A stretch of DNA of 64,000 nucleotides from Oscillospiraceae bacterium (GCA_017508045.1 JAFVZT010000002.1:56104-120103), one strand, 5' to 3'; positions 23,879 through 33,317 are shown, counted from the first letter of the stretch. Numbers and translations are program-made. Notes: generated from the sequence alone by a model not told the origin.

Positions 23879-26122
23879 TTATTTCTTTGGCTTTTTAATC
23901 TTGTTCAGCTTGGCGTTAATGTCCAGCAGCTGTTCCTTGGTAAACTTCACATCCATCATGCCGCCCATCAGAGTGAACAGGCGCAGCACGGTAAAGCCGT
24001 TCATCATGGTCATCATTTCAGCATTAACCTCGAAGCCGGCAGCCTGCATTTTGCCGTCCTTGCCGCCCATCATCTTGGCAAACATACCCATAAACAGAAG
24101 CTTACCCTTGACAGTGGACAAAACATCACCCATCTTGTCATTCAAAGACAGGTAACCCTCGGGAGCTTCAATATCGAACCAGTTGAGAACTGCGCCTTCT
24201 TCCACCAGACGGTACTTCTCATTAAAGGTATCTACCTTACGGATCAGGCTCTCATCCCGCAGCTCGCCGGAAACGGCAACCAGCTTGGTTTCACCTGCGT
24301 TGGGTACATCAAAGTAGAAGAAATGATCTGCTGCTTCCTTTACACCTAAGGAAACGCCGTTGGCAAACAGCTCAACAGATTTCTGGTTGGAGTACACGGT
24401 AACCTTGGTCACGTCCTCTACCCGATCCACATACCGCTTTCCGCACAGGTGGACAAAGGGCTCGTCGGACAGCCATGCCTTGTAAGCGTAGAAGGAGTCC
24501 TTCTTGTACTTGCGATCCATGGTCACAAGGCCCTTGTGGTTCTGACCGTTTTCGCCGCCCTCGTTACGGGCATCGGCGCCAAAGTCAAACATATTCCAAA
24601 CATGGGTTGCCCACATATACTTACGGGTGAACAGCTGCTTAATCAGCTCTTCGTGGTAGTATGCCTGATATTCCTCGGTATAGTCGCCCTGACGGGGATC
24701 GGAGGTGTGCCAGTTGAGTGCCTCACAGCCGTACTCGGAGCAGCCGATGGGAATATTAGGATGCATTGCGTGGAACTTGTCAAACCAGGGGCCGTTCATA
24801 TCGGTATCGCCGCCGTACCAGCCGAAATAGTGGTTGTAGGAAACCACATCGGGAATCTGCAGATAGGGGTCATCCATTTTGCACATAGAAACCGCGGCAA
24901 TAGTAGTCAGGCGGGTTTTGTCCATTTCGTGGCACAAATCGTTGAGAATGCGGTGGTTTTCCAAAAGGTCGTTATCGCTGCCACCGATGGAAATTTCGTT
25001 GGACAGGCCCCAAACCACAATGCTGGGGTGGTTGTAATTCTGGGTAATGAGTTCCTTCATCTGGGAAATGGTGTTTTCCCGACCGGTGGACATATGCTTG
25101 GAGATGTAGGGAATTTCTGCCCATATAACCAAGCCCTTTTCGTCACACAGGTCATAGAAATACTGATCGTGCTGATAGTGGGCAAGGCGGATGGTGGTAG
25201 CGCCCATTTCGCAAATCAGGTCAATGTCCTCTTCGTGGTGCTCGGGCAGCAGTGCGTTACCCAGACCCCAGCGATCCTGGTGGCGGGACACGCCCCGCAG
25301 GGGGTATTCCTTGCCGTTGAGGATGAAGCCGTTATCCGGATGAATTTCAAAGGTGCGGCAGCCGAAGCGGGTGCAGACATTGTCCAGCACCTTGCCGTCT
25401 TCCAGAAGCTCTGCCTCGCAGCAGTAAAGATAGGGATCCTTCCGGCCGTTCCACAGGTGGACATTTTCCAGCGTAAATGTAGCGGTGGTATCAGCGGTTT
25501 CTGTCTGTGCCACCACATTTTCCTGAGCGTCGTAGACGGTATAGCGAATGGTCTGACCCATTTTGGTGTTGGTTACAAAGGTCTCCACCTTTACGGAGGC
25601 GTTGCTGCCTTCCACAGTGGGGGTCACGGCAATGCCAGGGCCACCATAATAATCCAAGTCAAAGTGGCTTTCGCTGACGCAAATCAGATTGACATCCCGG
25701 TACAGACCGCCGTAGAAGGTAAAGTCTGCCATCTGGGGGTAAACCGTTTCATTTGCAGAGTTGTCCACAGCAATTACCAACAGGCTGTTGACGCCCAACT
25801 CCTCAGTAATATCCACACGCCAGGTGGAGTAGCCGCCGTCGTGATGCGCCAGCTTTTTACCGTTGATGTACACATCGGCAGAGGAGTTTGCGCCGTTAAT
25901 TTCCAGATAATAACGGTCTGCCGCAGGAAGGGTGGTCTTGTTCAGCGTCTTGGCGTAGTAACCGGTGCCGCGGAAATAGTCGTTGTCACCGTCCTGACCG
26001 TCGATTGCGTTCCAGCAGTGGGGCACATTTACAAAATCCCACTTGTTGTCAATGGCGGTAGGGATGGCATTGACCTGCTTGGTAAATGCCCATTTGCGGT
26101 TTAAATTAATAACATTTCTCAA
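23879..26122 (-). CDS. Glycoside hydrolase family 2 (beta-glucuronidase or beta-galactosidase)
   Basis: 747 residues, no signal peptide. Sugar-binding (jelly roll), Ig-like and TIM-barrel domains in order. The acid/base glutamate is in WGLSNEISIGG and the nucleophile in IGCSEYGCEALNW. GQNHKGLVTMDRKYK contains an N-x-K motif as in glucuronidases, where it contacts the substrate carboxylate. Some GH2 beta-galactosidases have a similar stretch, so this is supportive, not decisive. A symporter and uxuA/uxuB/kdgK-type genes nearby favour glucuronides. The final ~95 residues are unusual: methionine-rich (AEMMTMMNGF, MGMFAKMMGGKDGK) and lysine-ended, not part of the standard GH2 fold. Confidence 0.9.
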   Translation of the reverse strand: MRNVINLNRKWAFTKQVNAIPTAIDNKWDFVNVPHCWNAIDGQDGDNDYFRGTGYYAKTLNKTTLPAADRYYLEINGANSSADVYINGKKLAHHDGGYSTWRVDITEELGVNSLLVIAVDNSANETVYPQMADFTFYGGLYRDVNLICVSESHFDLDYYGGPGIAVTPTVEGSNASVKVETFVTNTKMGQTIRYTVYDAQENVVAQTETADTTATFTLENVHLWNGRKDPYLYCCEAELLEDGKVLDNVCTRFGCRTFEIHPDNGFILNGKEYPLRGVSRHQDRWGLGNALLPEHHEEDIDLICEMGATTIRLAHYQHDQYFYDLCDEKGLVIWAEIPYISKHMSTGRENTISQMKELITQNYNHPSIVVWGLSNEISIGGSDNDLLENHRILNDLCHEMDKTRLTTIAAVSMCKMDDPYLQIPDVVSYNHYFGWYGGDTDMNGPWFDKFHAMHPNIPIGCSEYGCEALNWHTSDPRQGDYTEEYQAYYHEELIKQLFTRKYMWATHVWNMFDFGADARNEGGENGQNHKGLVTMDRKYKKDSFYAYKAWLSDEPFVHLCGKRYVDRVEDVTKVTVYSNQKSVELFANGVSLGVKEAADHFFYFDVPNAGETKLVAVSGELRDESLIRKVDTFNEKYRLVEEGAVLNWFDIEAPEGYLSLNDKMGDVLSTVKGKLLFMGMFAKMMGGKDGKMQAAGFEVNAEMMTMMNGFTVLRLFTLMGGMMDVKFTKEQLLDINAKLNKIKKPKK

Positions 26123-26211
26123 AATAGGAAACCTCCTGTTCAGAATAACTTGATTATAACAAATTTATCGGTAAAAAGTGTAAAAAGGATGTAAACATTA
26201 TCTTGCTTAAA

Positions 26212-26241
26212 TATCACCCTGCCGTTTCCGGCAGGGTGATA
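26212..26241 (-). terminator. Terminator of the symporter gene
   Basis: TATCACCCTGCCG / CGGCAGGGTGATA with a 4-base loop, followed by TTTAAG on the minus strand. Confidence 0.7.
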
Positions 26242-26256
26242 CGGCTTTACAGAAAA

Positions 26257-27825
26257 TTACTCGGCGTTGCGACGCTCAGCCAGCTCGGCATTCATCGTTT
26301 CAACAGTCTTCTTATCCAGGTTGTAGACAAGTGCCAGACCGATGAACTGCATCACAGCGGAGAACAGATACAGGCCGGCAACCAGCCAGCACATATTGTG
26401 GGAAGTGGTAGCAGACTGTGCAATGGTGCCCTTGCTGGCCTCATAGCCCAACCAGCCCATAATACCCAGCACGACAGAGGGACCCACGCCCTGCGCCAGC
26501 TTACGGAAGAAGGAGTGCAGCGCGTAAACGGTGCCTTCCTCCCGATTGCCATACTTCCACTCGTTGTAGTCGATGGCATCGCCCATCATTGCCCAGGAAA
26601 CACAGGTGTAAACACCCATACCAATACCGTAGATAACCAGACCAACCAGATAAAGGACCAATGCCAGATTGGTGCTTTTTACCATAGGGAAGATCAGCAT
26701 GAATACGCCACCAACCAGAGACACGATTGTTCCAAAGACGGACGCTTCCTTCTTACCGTACTTATTAACAATCTTCTTAACAAAGGGAATGAACAGAAAC
26801 ATGGGCAAAAAACCGATCAACTGTACCAGACCGGACAAAGAAGCCATATTGAAATAGGTGGCAAACATAATAGTGTTCGCGGTGCTGGCAGCATTCATGC
26901 CCAGGAACATACCCATAGCAGCCAGGGTGCAGCCCACAGCGGGACGGTTCTTCATAAACTTGCCGAAGGAGTTTATGATGTTGACCTTTTCGCCGCTTTC
27001 ATTGGTCTTGACCGTATTTTCATCCACACGAACGGTGATGTTCTTGATCATAAAGAGGAAGGCGATAAAGCCAATCACGCCCATAATCAAGGCCGCCCAG
27101 AACACACGGTCGCCCAGCAGAATCTCCACCTGCTTGCCGGTTTCGGGACTCAGTACGGCCTCGCCGATCTGATAGGCCTCGCCGGTGAGGGGGTTAGTCA
27201 GGAACTGTTCTGGGGTAAAGCCTTCAGGGATGTATATCTTGCTCAGGAAATCAGTTGTTCCATCGTAGTTGACCTTTTCCCAGATCAGCATGGGCAGAAT
27301 GACCATAGGCAGGATGTTGCCGACCATAGAACCAATAGAGCGCCAGGTGGACAGCTGTGCGCGCTCTGCATTATCCTCCGTGACCAAACTCAGCATAGAG
27401 CCGTAGGGAACATTGGCAACGGTATAGAATGCGTCCCAAATGATGTAGCCAAGAATGAACAGGATAGCCTTAACAAAAACAGATGCGTTGGGGAAGGGCA
27501 GAAACACAGCTGCGCCGCCTACTAGCAAACCGCAGGCGCCGAAGAAGATGTATGTCTTGAACTTGCCCATCTTATATTTTCTCTTATCGTTGTCAATCAG
27601 AGAGCCGATCATGGGATCGTTGATAGCGTCCCAAATCTGAACTACCAGCAGCAAAGCAGAAAGCAGACCTGTCTCCATCATCATAAAGACAAGCCAGAAT
27701 GTCTGAACAGTGCCCTTGAGGGCAAAACTCATGTTACAGCCCAGGTCACCGGCAGCGTAAGCAAGCTTATCCAGCATGCCAAACTTGCGGTAGCCCTTGG
27801 CATCCAACTTAGGTGCTTTTGCCAT
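26257..27825 (-). CDS. GPH-family glycoside-cation symporter (MFS)
   Basis: 522 residues with about 12 transmembrane helices. KLAYAAGDLGCNMSFAL near the N-terminus and WDAINDPMIGSLIDN are hallmarks of the MelB/GPH family (melibiose, glucuronide, xyloside carriers). A longer loop near residues 190-215 is family-variable. It lies upstream of the GH2 glycosidase gene and is divergent from an AraC regulator, so it most likely imports the glycoside that the GH2 enzyme cleaves in the cytoplasm. Confidence 0.92.
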   Translation of the reverse strand: MAKAPKLDAKGYRKFGMLDKLAYAAGDLGCNMSFALKGTVQTFWLVFMMMETGLLSALLLVVQIWDAINDPMIGSLIDNDKRKYKMGKFKTYIFFGACGLLVGGAAVFLPFPNASVFVKAILFILGYIIWDAFYTVANVPYGSMLSLVTEDNAERAQLSTWRSIGSMVGNILPMVILPMLIWEKVNYDGTTDFLSKIYIPEGFTPEQFLTNPLTGEAYQIGEAVLSPETGKQVEILLGDRVFWAALIMGVIGFIAFLFMIKNITVRVDENTVKTNESGEKVNIINSFGKFMKNRPAVGCTLAAMGMFLGMNAASTANTIMFATYFNMASLSGLVQLIGFLPMFLFIPFVKKIVNKYGKKEASVFGTIVSLVGGVFMLIFPMVKSTNLALVLYLVGLVIYGIGMGVYTCVSWAMMGDAIDYNEWKYGNREEGTVYALHSFFRKLAQGVGPSVVLGIMGWLGYEASKGTIAQSATTSHNMCWLVAGLYLFSAVMQFIGLALVYNLDKKTVETMNAELAERRNAE

Positions 27826-27844
27826 AATATATCCTCCTTAATTT

Positions 27845-27869
27845 TGCGCAGAAGAATACTCTCTGCGCA
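27845..27869. promoter_or_regulatory. Inverted repeat in the symporter leader
   Basis: TGCGCAGA / TCTGCGCA, perfect 8-bp arms 9 bases apart, lying between the symporter -10 box (TATAAT, 27888-27883) and its ribosome binding site. The -10 box lacks a good -35 partner, so activation by the divergently encoded AraC protein is likely. The repeat may be an operator or an mRNA hairpin. Confidence 0.45.
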
Positions 27870-27963
27870 TATGCTGGAACTTATTATAGTCTATTTCTAA
27901 AGTTTGTGTGAGTAATATTTTTATGCTGTTTTGTAATATTTTTATATTACCTTTGGTTTTGTA

Positions 27964-27992
27964 TTGTATTTTATGAAAATATATACTATAAT
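27964..27992 (+). promoter_or_regulatory. Promoter of the first AraC regulator
   Basis: TTGTAT, 17 bases, TATAAT on the plus strand, divergent from the symporter promoter. Confidence 0.6.
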
Positions 27993-28051
27993 TTGGTTAA
28001 AATATATATCATTTTTGTATTTATTAGCAAATATCGCCAGGAGGACAACCT

Positions 28052-29272
28052 ATGTTTTATGAAGCGGAGCTGCGGTTGCTGCGGGAAACCTTTCGGAAAT
28101 GCCACATTCAAACCAGCATCGTTGATCCATCTTCCCTTCCCCAGGGGGACCAAGAAGTAAATCTGTATAATCCTTTTGTGGATTTTACCGGTCAAAGTCC
28201 TTTGCGGCAAAGCCTTATTCCGCAAATCCATCCGGAAACACTCTATCGCTTGACGGACCCCTTTGAATGTCGGCATTTGTATTTTCTTTTGCCTGAGTCC
28301 CCCAAAACTACGATTTTAATAATCGGACCGTTTCTATATAATGTTCCCAACAAGCAAAAAATTATGGAATGGGCAGAGGGCAAGCGTATTTCACCTGCCC
28401 AGCAGCGACAGCTGGAGCGCTACTACGCGAATATTCCTCTTCTGCAGGAAAACAGTCACCTGTTTGTCCTTGTGGACACTTTTTTAGAGCGTCTCTGGGG
28501 ACACGGCAACTATACCACCGAAGATATTGATTTAAACTCCTTTGGCGTTCTCTCCCCTCTTGCAGAAAAAAAGACTTCCTCCGACGAACAGGAAACACTG
28601 TGGAATATGGAGGTTATGGAACAGCGCTACGCCTTTGAAAACGAACTGATGGATGCGGTTTCCAAGGGGCAAATTCATAAAGCCGACAGTCTGCTTGCCG
28701 GCATTTCAACCTTCTCCTTTGAGCAACGCAGCACCGACCCTTTGAGCAATTCAAAAAACTATTGTATTATTATGAATACCCTGCTGCGCAAATCCGCAGA
28801 AAAAGGTGGCGTACACCCTTTGTATCTGGACAATATCTCTTCCCTGTATGCGGTAAAAATTGAGCAGCTGCACAATGTTGACGACGTTTCCAAGCTTATG
28901 ACGGAAATGTTCCGGGCATACTGCCGTCTGGTACGCAAGCACGCAATGAAGGGATATTCCCCACCCGTACAGAAGGCTCTGATTTGCATTGACGCAAATT
29001 TAGCAGACAACCTTAGTCTGTGTTCCCTGGCAGATGACTTAAACATCAGCAGCAGCTATCTTTCTACCTTATTTAAAAAAGAAACCGGGCAAACGGTAAT
29101 CGAATATATCACCGCCCGCAGAATGAAGCAGGCTATGCACCTTCTGGAGACCACCAAGCTCCAGGTGCAGACCATTGCCCAGCACTGCGGCATTCTGGAT
29201 GTCCAGTATTTCTCAAAACTTTTCAAAAAAGCCACCGGCATGAGTCCCAAGCAATATCGCAACCGTTCTTAA
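28052..29272 (+). CDS. AraC family transcriptional regulator
   Basis: 406 residues. The C-terminal ~100 residues hold two helix-turn-helices: LCSLADDLNISSSYLSTLF and VQTIAQHCGILDVQYFSKLF followed by ATGMSPKQYRN. The N-terminal 300 residues do not match a cupin and resemble the variable sensor region of long Clostridial AraC proteins, including a QxxxE-rich helical part. GGAGGACAACCT precedes the ATG. Divergent from the symporter gene, so its likely target is the symporter/GH2 unit. Its stop codon overlaps the convergent AraC gene by four bases. Confidence 0.9.
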   Translation: MFYEAELRLLRETFRKCHIQTSIVDPSSLPQGDQEVNLYNPFVDFTGQSPLRQSLIPQIHPETLYRLTDPFECRHLYFLLPESPKTTILIIGPFLYNVPNKQKIMEWAEGKRISPAQQRQLERYYANIPLLQENSHLFVLVDTFLERLWGHGNYTTEDIDLNSFGVLSPLAEKKTSSDEQETLWNMEVMEQRYAFENELMDAVSKGQIHKADSLLAGISTFSFEQRSTDPLSNSKNYCIIMNTLLRKSAEKGGVHPLYLDNISSLYAVKIEQLHNVDDVSKLMTEMFRAYCRLVRKHAMKGYSPPVQKALICIDANLADNLSLCSLADDLNISSSYLSTLFKKETGQTVIEYITARRMKQAMHLLETTKLQVQTIAQHCGILDVQYFSKLFKKATGMSPKQYRNRS

Positions 29273-30126
29273 CCGGAAATAAATTCTCTGGGACTGATGC
29301 CGTATTCCGACTTAAATGCTCGGTAAAAGCTGGTGTAGTCGGAAAAACCGCAGCTTCTGCATACCTGTCCGGCATTCTCTCCCGCTGTCAGTAATTGCCG
29401 GGCCATCAAAAGCCTGCGAAGTAAAATATAACGGTAAACGCTGACCCCCACCTCCCGGCTGAAGGCATGGGACAGATAATACTTGCTGACATAAAAACGA
29501 ACAGCAAGGCTCTCCAGCGTCATCGGCTCTGCCAGATGCTCTGAAATGTAGGACAGCACATTTTCCACAAGGGACGACAGCTTCTGCCCCTCCTCCGGCT
29601 GATTCTGTTCTTGCTGGGCAATTCGGTTCAACTGCACCATAAACTGCAGAAAAAGCCCATAGGCAGACAAATCGCTGCCCAATTCCCGGCTGTAGTATTC
29701 CCGCACCATTTCACTTAAACGGGCAGTTAAAACCGGTCGCTCCGAATAGCTGGGACGAATTAAGTGGGTATGCTTTGGATTTTTCGTGTCAAAGCAACGG
29801 CTTAGATTTATCCGGTTGGAAAAGAGCGTTTCCAAATATTCCTTATTGATCCACAGTACAATCCGTTCATACACCTGTGTTTCGGAGGTAACAATGGGTC
29901 TGTGCAGCTCCTGAGGATTAATCAGAAGCAGATCACCGGCCTGCATCCTTATAATCCGCCCGTCAACCCAATATTCCACCTCGCCCCGGATGAGATAATA
30001 TACCTCATAAAAATCGTGATGATGTACCTCCACAGTATTGGGTCGTGGTTCCCGGTAGTGAAAAATCTCAAATGTATCCTTATGCATGGTCTGTCTGGGG
30101 TCAAAGCTCTGGGAACGCTCCCGCAT
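29269..30126 (-). CDS. AraC family transcriptional regulator with cupin sensor
   Basis: 285 residues. An N-terminal cupin shows HHHDFYEVYYLIRGEVEYWV and MQAGDLLLINPQELH; the C-terminal domain carries two helix-turn-helices (LESLAVRFYVSKYYLSHAF and CRSCGFSDYTSFYRAFK). The start at 30126 (MRERSQ) has AGAGG eight bases upstream. Divergent from uxuA, which it probably regulates in response to a sugar acid intermediate. Two AraC genes tail to tail in one locus suggest separate control of uptake and catabolism. Confidence 0.9.
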   Translation of the reverse strand: MRERSQSFDPRQTMHKDTFEIFHYREPRPNTVEVHHHDFYEVYYLIRGEVEYWVDGRIIRMQAGDLLLINPQELHRPIVTSETQVYERIVLWINKEYLETLFSNRINLSRCFDTKNPKHTHLIRPSYSERPVLTARLSEMVREYYSRELGSDLSAYGLFLQFMVQLNRIAQQEQNQPEEGQKLSSLVENVLSYISEHLAEPMTLESLAVRFYVSKYYLSHAFSREVGVSVYRYILLRRLLMARQLLTAGENAGQVCRSCGFSDYTSFYRAFKSEYGISPREFISG

Positions 30127-30247
30127 AATCATCACCTCTTAATGAGTATACAGCAATTTTAACAATATTTCAAGCAATAAATACAATTTATATTGCATTT
30201 AATTCATGGTACACTGTTGCCATAAACTAAAAAACGGAGGAATACTT

Positions 30248-31336
30248 ATGCCGATGCAAATGGGTTTTCGCTGGTATGGCGAAGGCAACGACAACATTAA
30301 GCTCAGCGACATCAAGCAAATCCCCGGTGTAACCAGTATTGTCTGGGCGCTGCACCACAAAATGCCCGGTGAAATCTGGGAGGACGCGGAAATTGCCGAG
30401 GTGAAACGCCAGTGCGCCGAGTACGGCTTCAACATTGATGTGGTTGAGTCCGTCAATGTCCACGACGATATCAAAATCGGTCTTCCCTCCCGCGACCTGT
30501 ACATCGAAAACTACAAGATTACCATGCGCAATCTTGCCAAGCACGGCGTAAAGGTTATCTGCTACAACTTTATGCCCATTTTCGACTGGACACGGAGTAA
30601 CCTGTTCCATGAGGTCGGCGACGGCTCCACCGCGCTGTTCTATGAAAAGAATATGATTCAGGATGACTACAACGCTATGGCAAAGTACATCCTGGACTTT
30701 ACCGAAAAGTACAATATGTCCTTCCCCGGCTGGGAACCGGAGCGTATGGCAAAACTGGACGAGCTGTTCAAGGCCTATAAGGATGTGGATCATGAAACAC
30801 TGTGGGCGAACCTGAAGTACTTTCTGGAGGCTTTGATGCCCACCTGTGAGGAGACCGGCATTAAAATGGCAATCCATATGGACGATCCCCCCTGGGACAT
30901 CTTCGGTCTGCCCCGTCTGCTTATCAACGAAGAAAATATCGACCGTTTCTTAAAGATGGTGGACAGCCCCTACAACTGCCTGACCCTTTGCTCCGGCTCT
31001 TTAGGTGCAGATCCCAACAATAATGTGGCAGACATCGTTCGCAAGCACGTTGACCGGATTGCTTTTGCTCATATCCGCAATGTCAAGCACTTTGAAAACG
31101 GTGACTTCTCCGAAGCCAGCCATCGGGACTGTGATGGCGACACCGGTATTCTGGACATCCTGAAGGCCTACCACGACGGCGGCTTTGAAGGCTACATCCG
31201 TCCCGACCACGGCAGACACCTGTGGGGAGAAGGCCCCGGCAGTGTCCGCCCCGGCTACGGTTTATATGACCGGGCATTGGGTATTATGTATATGCTGGGC
31301 GTTTGGGATATGCTCGATAAACTAAATAATAAATAA
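30248..31336 (+). CDS. uxuA: Mannonate dehydratase
   Basis: 362 residues, TIM-barrel enzyme of the hexuronate pathway: D-mannonate to 2-keto-3-deoxygluconate. MGFRWYGEGND opens the protein as in UxuA; other blocks are CYNFMPIFDWTR, MAIHMDDPPWDIFGLPR, CSGSLGADPNN and RPDHGRHLWGE, which include metal ligands. Start at 30248 has CGGAGG upstream; an in-frame reading 14 codons longer overlaps the promoter region. First gene of a three-gene operon with the SDR oxidoreductase and kinase. Confidence 0.95.
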   Translation: MPMQMGFRWYGEGNDNIKLSDIKQIPGVTSIVWALHHKMPGEIWEDAEIAEVKRQCAEYGFNIDVVESVNVHDDIKIGLPSRDLYIENYKITMRNLAKHGVKVICYNFMPIFDWTRSNLFHEVGDGSTALFYEKNMIQDDYNAMAKYILDFTEKYNMSFPGWEPERMAKLDELFKAYKDVDHETLWANLKYFLEALMPTCEETGIKMAIHMDDPPWDIFGLPRLLINEENIDRFLKMVDSPYNCLTLCSGSLGADPNNNVADIVRKHVDRIAFAHIRNVKHFENGDFSEASHRDCDGDTGILDILKAYHDGGFEGYIRPDHGRHLWGEGPGSVRPGYGLYDRALGIMYMLGVWDMLDKLNNK

Positions 31337-31352
31337 TTTGGAGGTAAAGAAA

Positions 31353-32198
31353 ATGGCTAATCTTCCCTTGAATATTGACTATACCGGTAAGGTTGTGGTT
31401 GTCACCGGCGCAGGCGGTCTGATCTGCGGTGCTATGGCTGCCGCCTTTGCCCGTTCCGGCGCTAAGGTTGCTGCACTGGATTTAAATGAGGATGCTGTTA
31501 AAAAGCTGGCAAATGAATTAAAGGCTGAAGGCTGCATCTGCGAAGGCTACAAAGCAAATGTTCTGGAGCCGGAGGCTTTGGAGGCTGTCCACCAGGAGGT
31601 TCTCCAGGATTTGGGTCCCTGCGACATTCTGATTAACGGCGCAGGCGGCAACAACCCCCGCGCAACTACTGACAATGAGTACCAGCACGAAGCCAAGGAG
31701 GGCACCAAGACCTTCTTCGATTTGGATGCTTCCGGCGTAGACTTTGTGTTTAAGCTCAACTTCCAAGGCACCTTGCTTCCCACCCAGGCCTTTGCCAAGG
31801 ACATGGTTGCGAAAAAGCACGGCGTTATCCTGAATATCTCCTCCATGAACGCCTACACCCCCTTGACAAAGATCCCTGCATACTCCGCCGCCAAGGCCGG
31901 TATTTCCAACTTTACACAATGGCTGGCCACCCACTTTGCCGGCACCGGCATTCGCTGCAACGCCATTGCTCCCGGCTTCCTGGTTTCCGCCCAGAACAAG
32001 GCGCTTTTGTTCAACGATGACGGCACACCCACTGCCCGTTCCGCAAAGATTTTGAACGGCACGCCCACTTCCCGCTTTGTGGACGCCGATGAGTTGCTGG
32101 GCGCAACCTTGTTCCTTTGTGATGACAAGGCCGCTTCCGCCATTACCGGTGTTGTCCTGCCCGTAGATGCCGGCTTTGCCGCATACTCCGGCGTATAA
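31353..32198 (+). CDS. SDR oxidoreductase, probable D-mannonate (fructuronate) oxidoreductase
   Basis: 281 residues. Short-chain dehydrogenase with the nucleotide motif VVTGAGGLICGAMA, NGAGGN, catalytic serine in ISSMNAY and the YSAAKAG Tyr/Lys pair. Classical UxuB is a longer, unrelated enzyme; Gram-positive genomes often use an SDR next to uxuA for fructuronate to mannonate, which is the favoured role. Starts 16 bases after uxuA with GGAGG. The chain TGxxxGxG is slightly altered (TGAGGLICG), as in related SDRs from this setting. Confidence 0.85.
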   Translation: MANLPLNIDYTGKVVVVTGAGGLICGAMAAAFARSGAKVAALDLNEDAVKKLANELKAEGCICEGYKANVLEPEALEAVHQEVLQDLGPCDILINGAGGNNPRATTDNEYQHEAKEGTKTFFDLDASGVDFVFKLNFQGTLLPTQAFAKDMVAKKHGVILNISSMNAYTPLTKIPAYSAAKAGISNFTQWLATHFAGTGIRCNAIAPGFLVSAQNKALLFNDDGTPTARSAKILNGTPTSRFVDADELLGATLFLCDDKAASAITGVVLPVDAGFAAYSGV

Positions 32199-32215
32199 TT
32201 TCAGGAGGTTTTACT

Positions 32216-33244
32216 ATGGCTAGAATTATTACCTTTGGCGAGCTGATGCTCCGTCTGCAGCCGTATAACTACGAGCGCTTTGTCCAGTGTGACCATGTAG
32301 AATTTACCTTCGGCGGCGGCGAAGCCAATGTTGCCGTTTCCCTCGCCAATTACGGTATGGATGCTGCATATGTTACCAAGCTGCCCACCCACGCAATCGG
32401 GCAGGCTGCTGTCAATTCCCTGCGCCGCTACGGCGTGGATACCACAAAGATCGTCCGGGGCGGCGACCGTGTGGGTATCTACTTTAATGAAAAGGGCGCT
32501 TCCCAGCGCGGCTCTGTATGCATTTATGACCGCGCCCACTCCGCCATTGCCCAGGCAGCTGTTTCCGACTTTAAGTGGGACGAAATCTTTGAGGGCGCAG
32601 ACTGGTTCCACTTTACCGGCATTACCCCGGCTCTGGGTGGAAATCTGGTAGAAATCTGCAAACAGGCCTGTGTGGCAGCAAAGGCCCGGGGCATTAAGAT
32701 TTCCTGCGACTTAAACTACCGTGGCAAGCTGTGGACCCGTGAACAGGCTCGCGAAGCCATGACCGAGCTATGTAAGTATGTGGATGTGTGCATTTCCAAT
32801 GAAGAGGACGCCAAGGATGTGTTCGGCATTGAGGCAGAAGCCACCGACATTTACGGCGGCAGCTTAAACCACGAAGGCTACAAATCTGTTGCCAAGCAGC
32901 TGGCTGACAGGTTTGGCTTTGAAATGGTTGCCATCACCCTCCGGGAAAGCCACTCCGCTTTCGACAACGGCTGGAGCGCTATGCTGTACAATGCTGCAAA
33001 TAACGAATACTGCTTCTCCAAGAAGTACGATCTGCACATCATCGACCGCGTCGGCGGCGGTGACAGCTTCGGCGGCGGTCTGATCTACTCCCTGCTCAGC
33101 GGCAAGGATACCCAGGCGGCGGTTGAATTTGCAGTTGCCGCTTCTGCACTGAAGCATTCCATCGAGGGCGACTACAATATGGTCACGGTTGCTGAAGTGG
33201 AAAAGCTGGCAGGCGGCGACGGCTCCGGCAGAATTCAAAGATAA
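32216..33244 (+). CDS. kdgK: 2-keto-3-deoxygluconate kinase (PfkB family)
   Basis: 342 residues. Ribokinase-fold sugar kinase with FGELMLRLQP at the N-terminus, FGGGEANVAVSLA, and the C-terminal anion-hole motif RVGGGDSFGGGLIYSL with the catalytic aspartate. Within this operon it should phosphorylate KDG made by UxuA to KDPG. The aldolase (eda) that would follow is not in the window, nor is glucuronate isomerase (uxaC), so the pathway is completed elsewhere. Confidence 0.9.
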   Translation: MARIITFGELMLRLQPYNYERFVQCDHVEFTFGGGEANVAVSLANYGMDAAYVTKLPTHAIGQAAVNSLRRYGVDTTKIVRGGDRVGIYFNEKGASQRGSVCIYDRAHSAIAQAAVSDFKWDEIFEGADWFHFTGITPALGGNLVEICKQACVAAKARGIKISCDLNYRGKLWTREQAREAMTELCKYVDVCISNEEDAKDVFGIEAEATDIYGGSLNHEGYKSVAKQLADRFGFEMVAITLRESHSAFDNGWSAMLYNAANNEYCFSKKYDLHIIDRVGGGDSFGGGLIYSLLSGKDTQAAVEFAVAASALKHSIEGDYNMVTVAEVEKLAGGDGSGRIQR

Positions 33245-33274
33245 TTTTAAATCTCTCCTTTTATATTATTGTGC

Positions 33275-33307
33275 AAGAATACCACCGGCTGTGCCGGTGG
33301 TATTCTT
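33275..33307 (+). terminator. Terminator of the uxuA operon
   Basis: AAGAATACCACCGGC-TGT-GCCGGTGGTATTCTT, a perfect 15-bp stem. The right arm plus tail recurs alone at 62858-62879. Confidence 0.8.
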
Positions 33308-33317
33308 ATACAAACAG

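Noticed and set aside
24449-26104. 551-codon plus-strand open frame opposite the GH2 gene
   Set aside because: It mirrors the GH2 coding strand, has low-complexity Val/Gly/Ala/Ile composition typical of antisense shadows and no ribosome binding site; the GH2 motifs on the other strand are unmistakable.
26203-27525. 440-codon plus-strand open frame opposite the symporter gene
   Set aside because: His/Gln/Asn-rich shadow of a transmembrane protein gene; no start signals and no domain.
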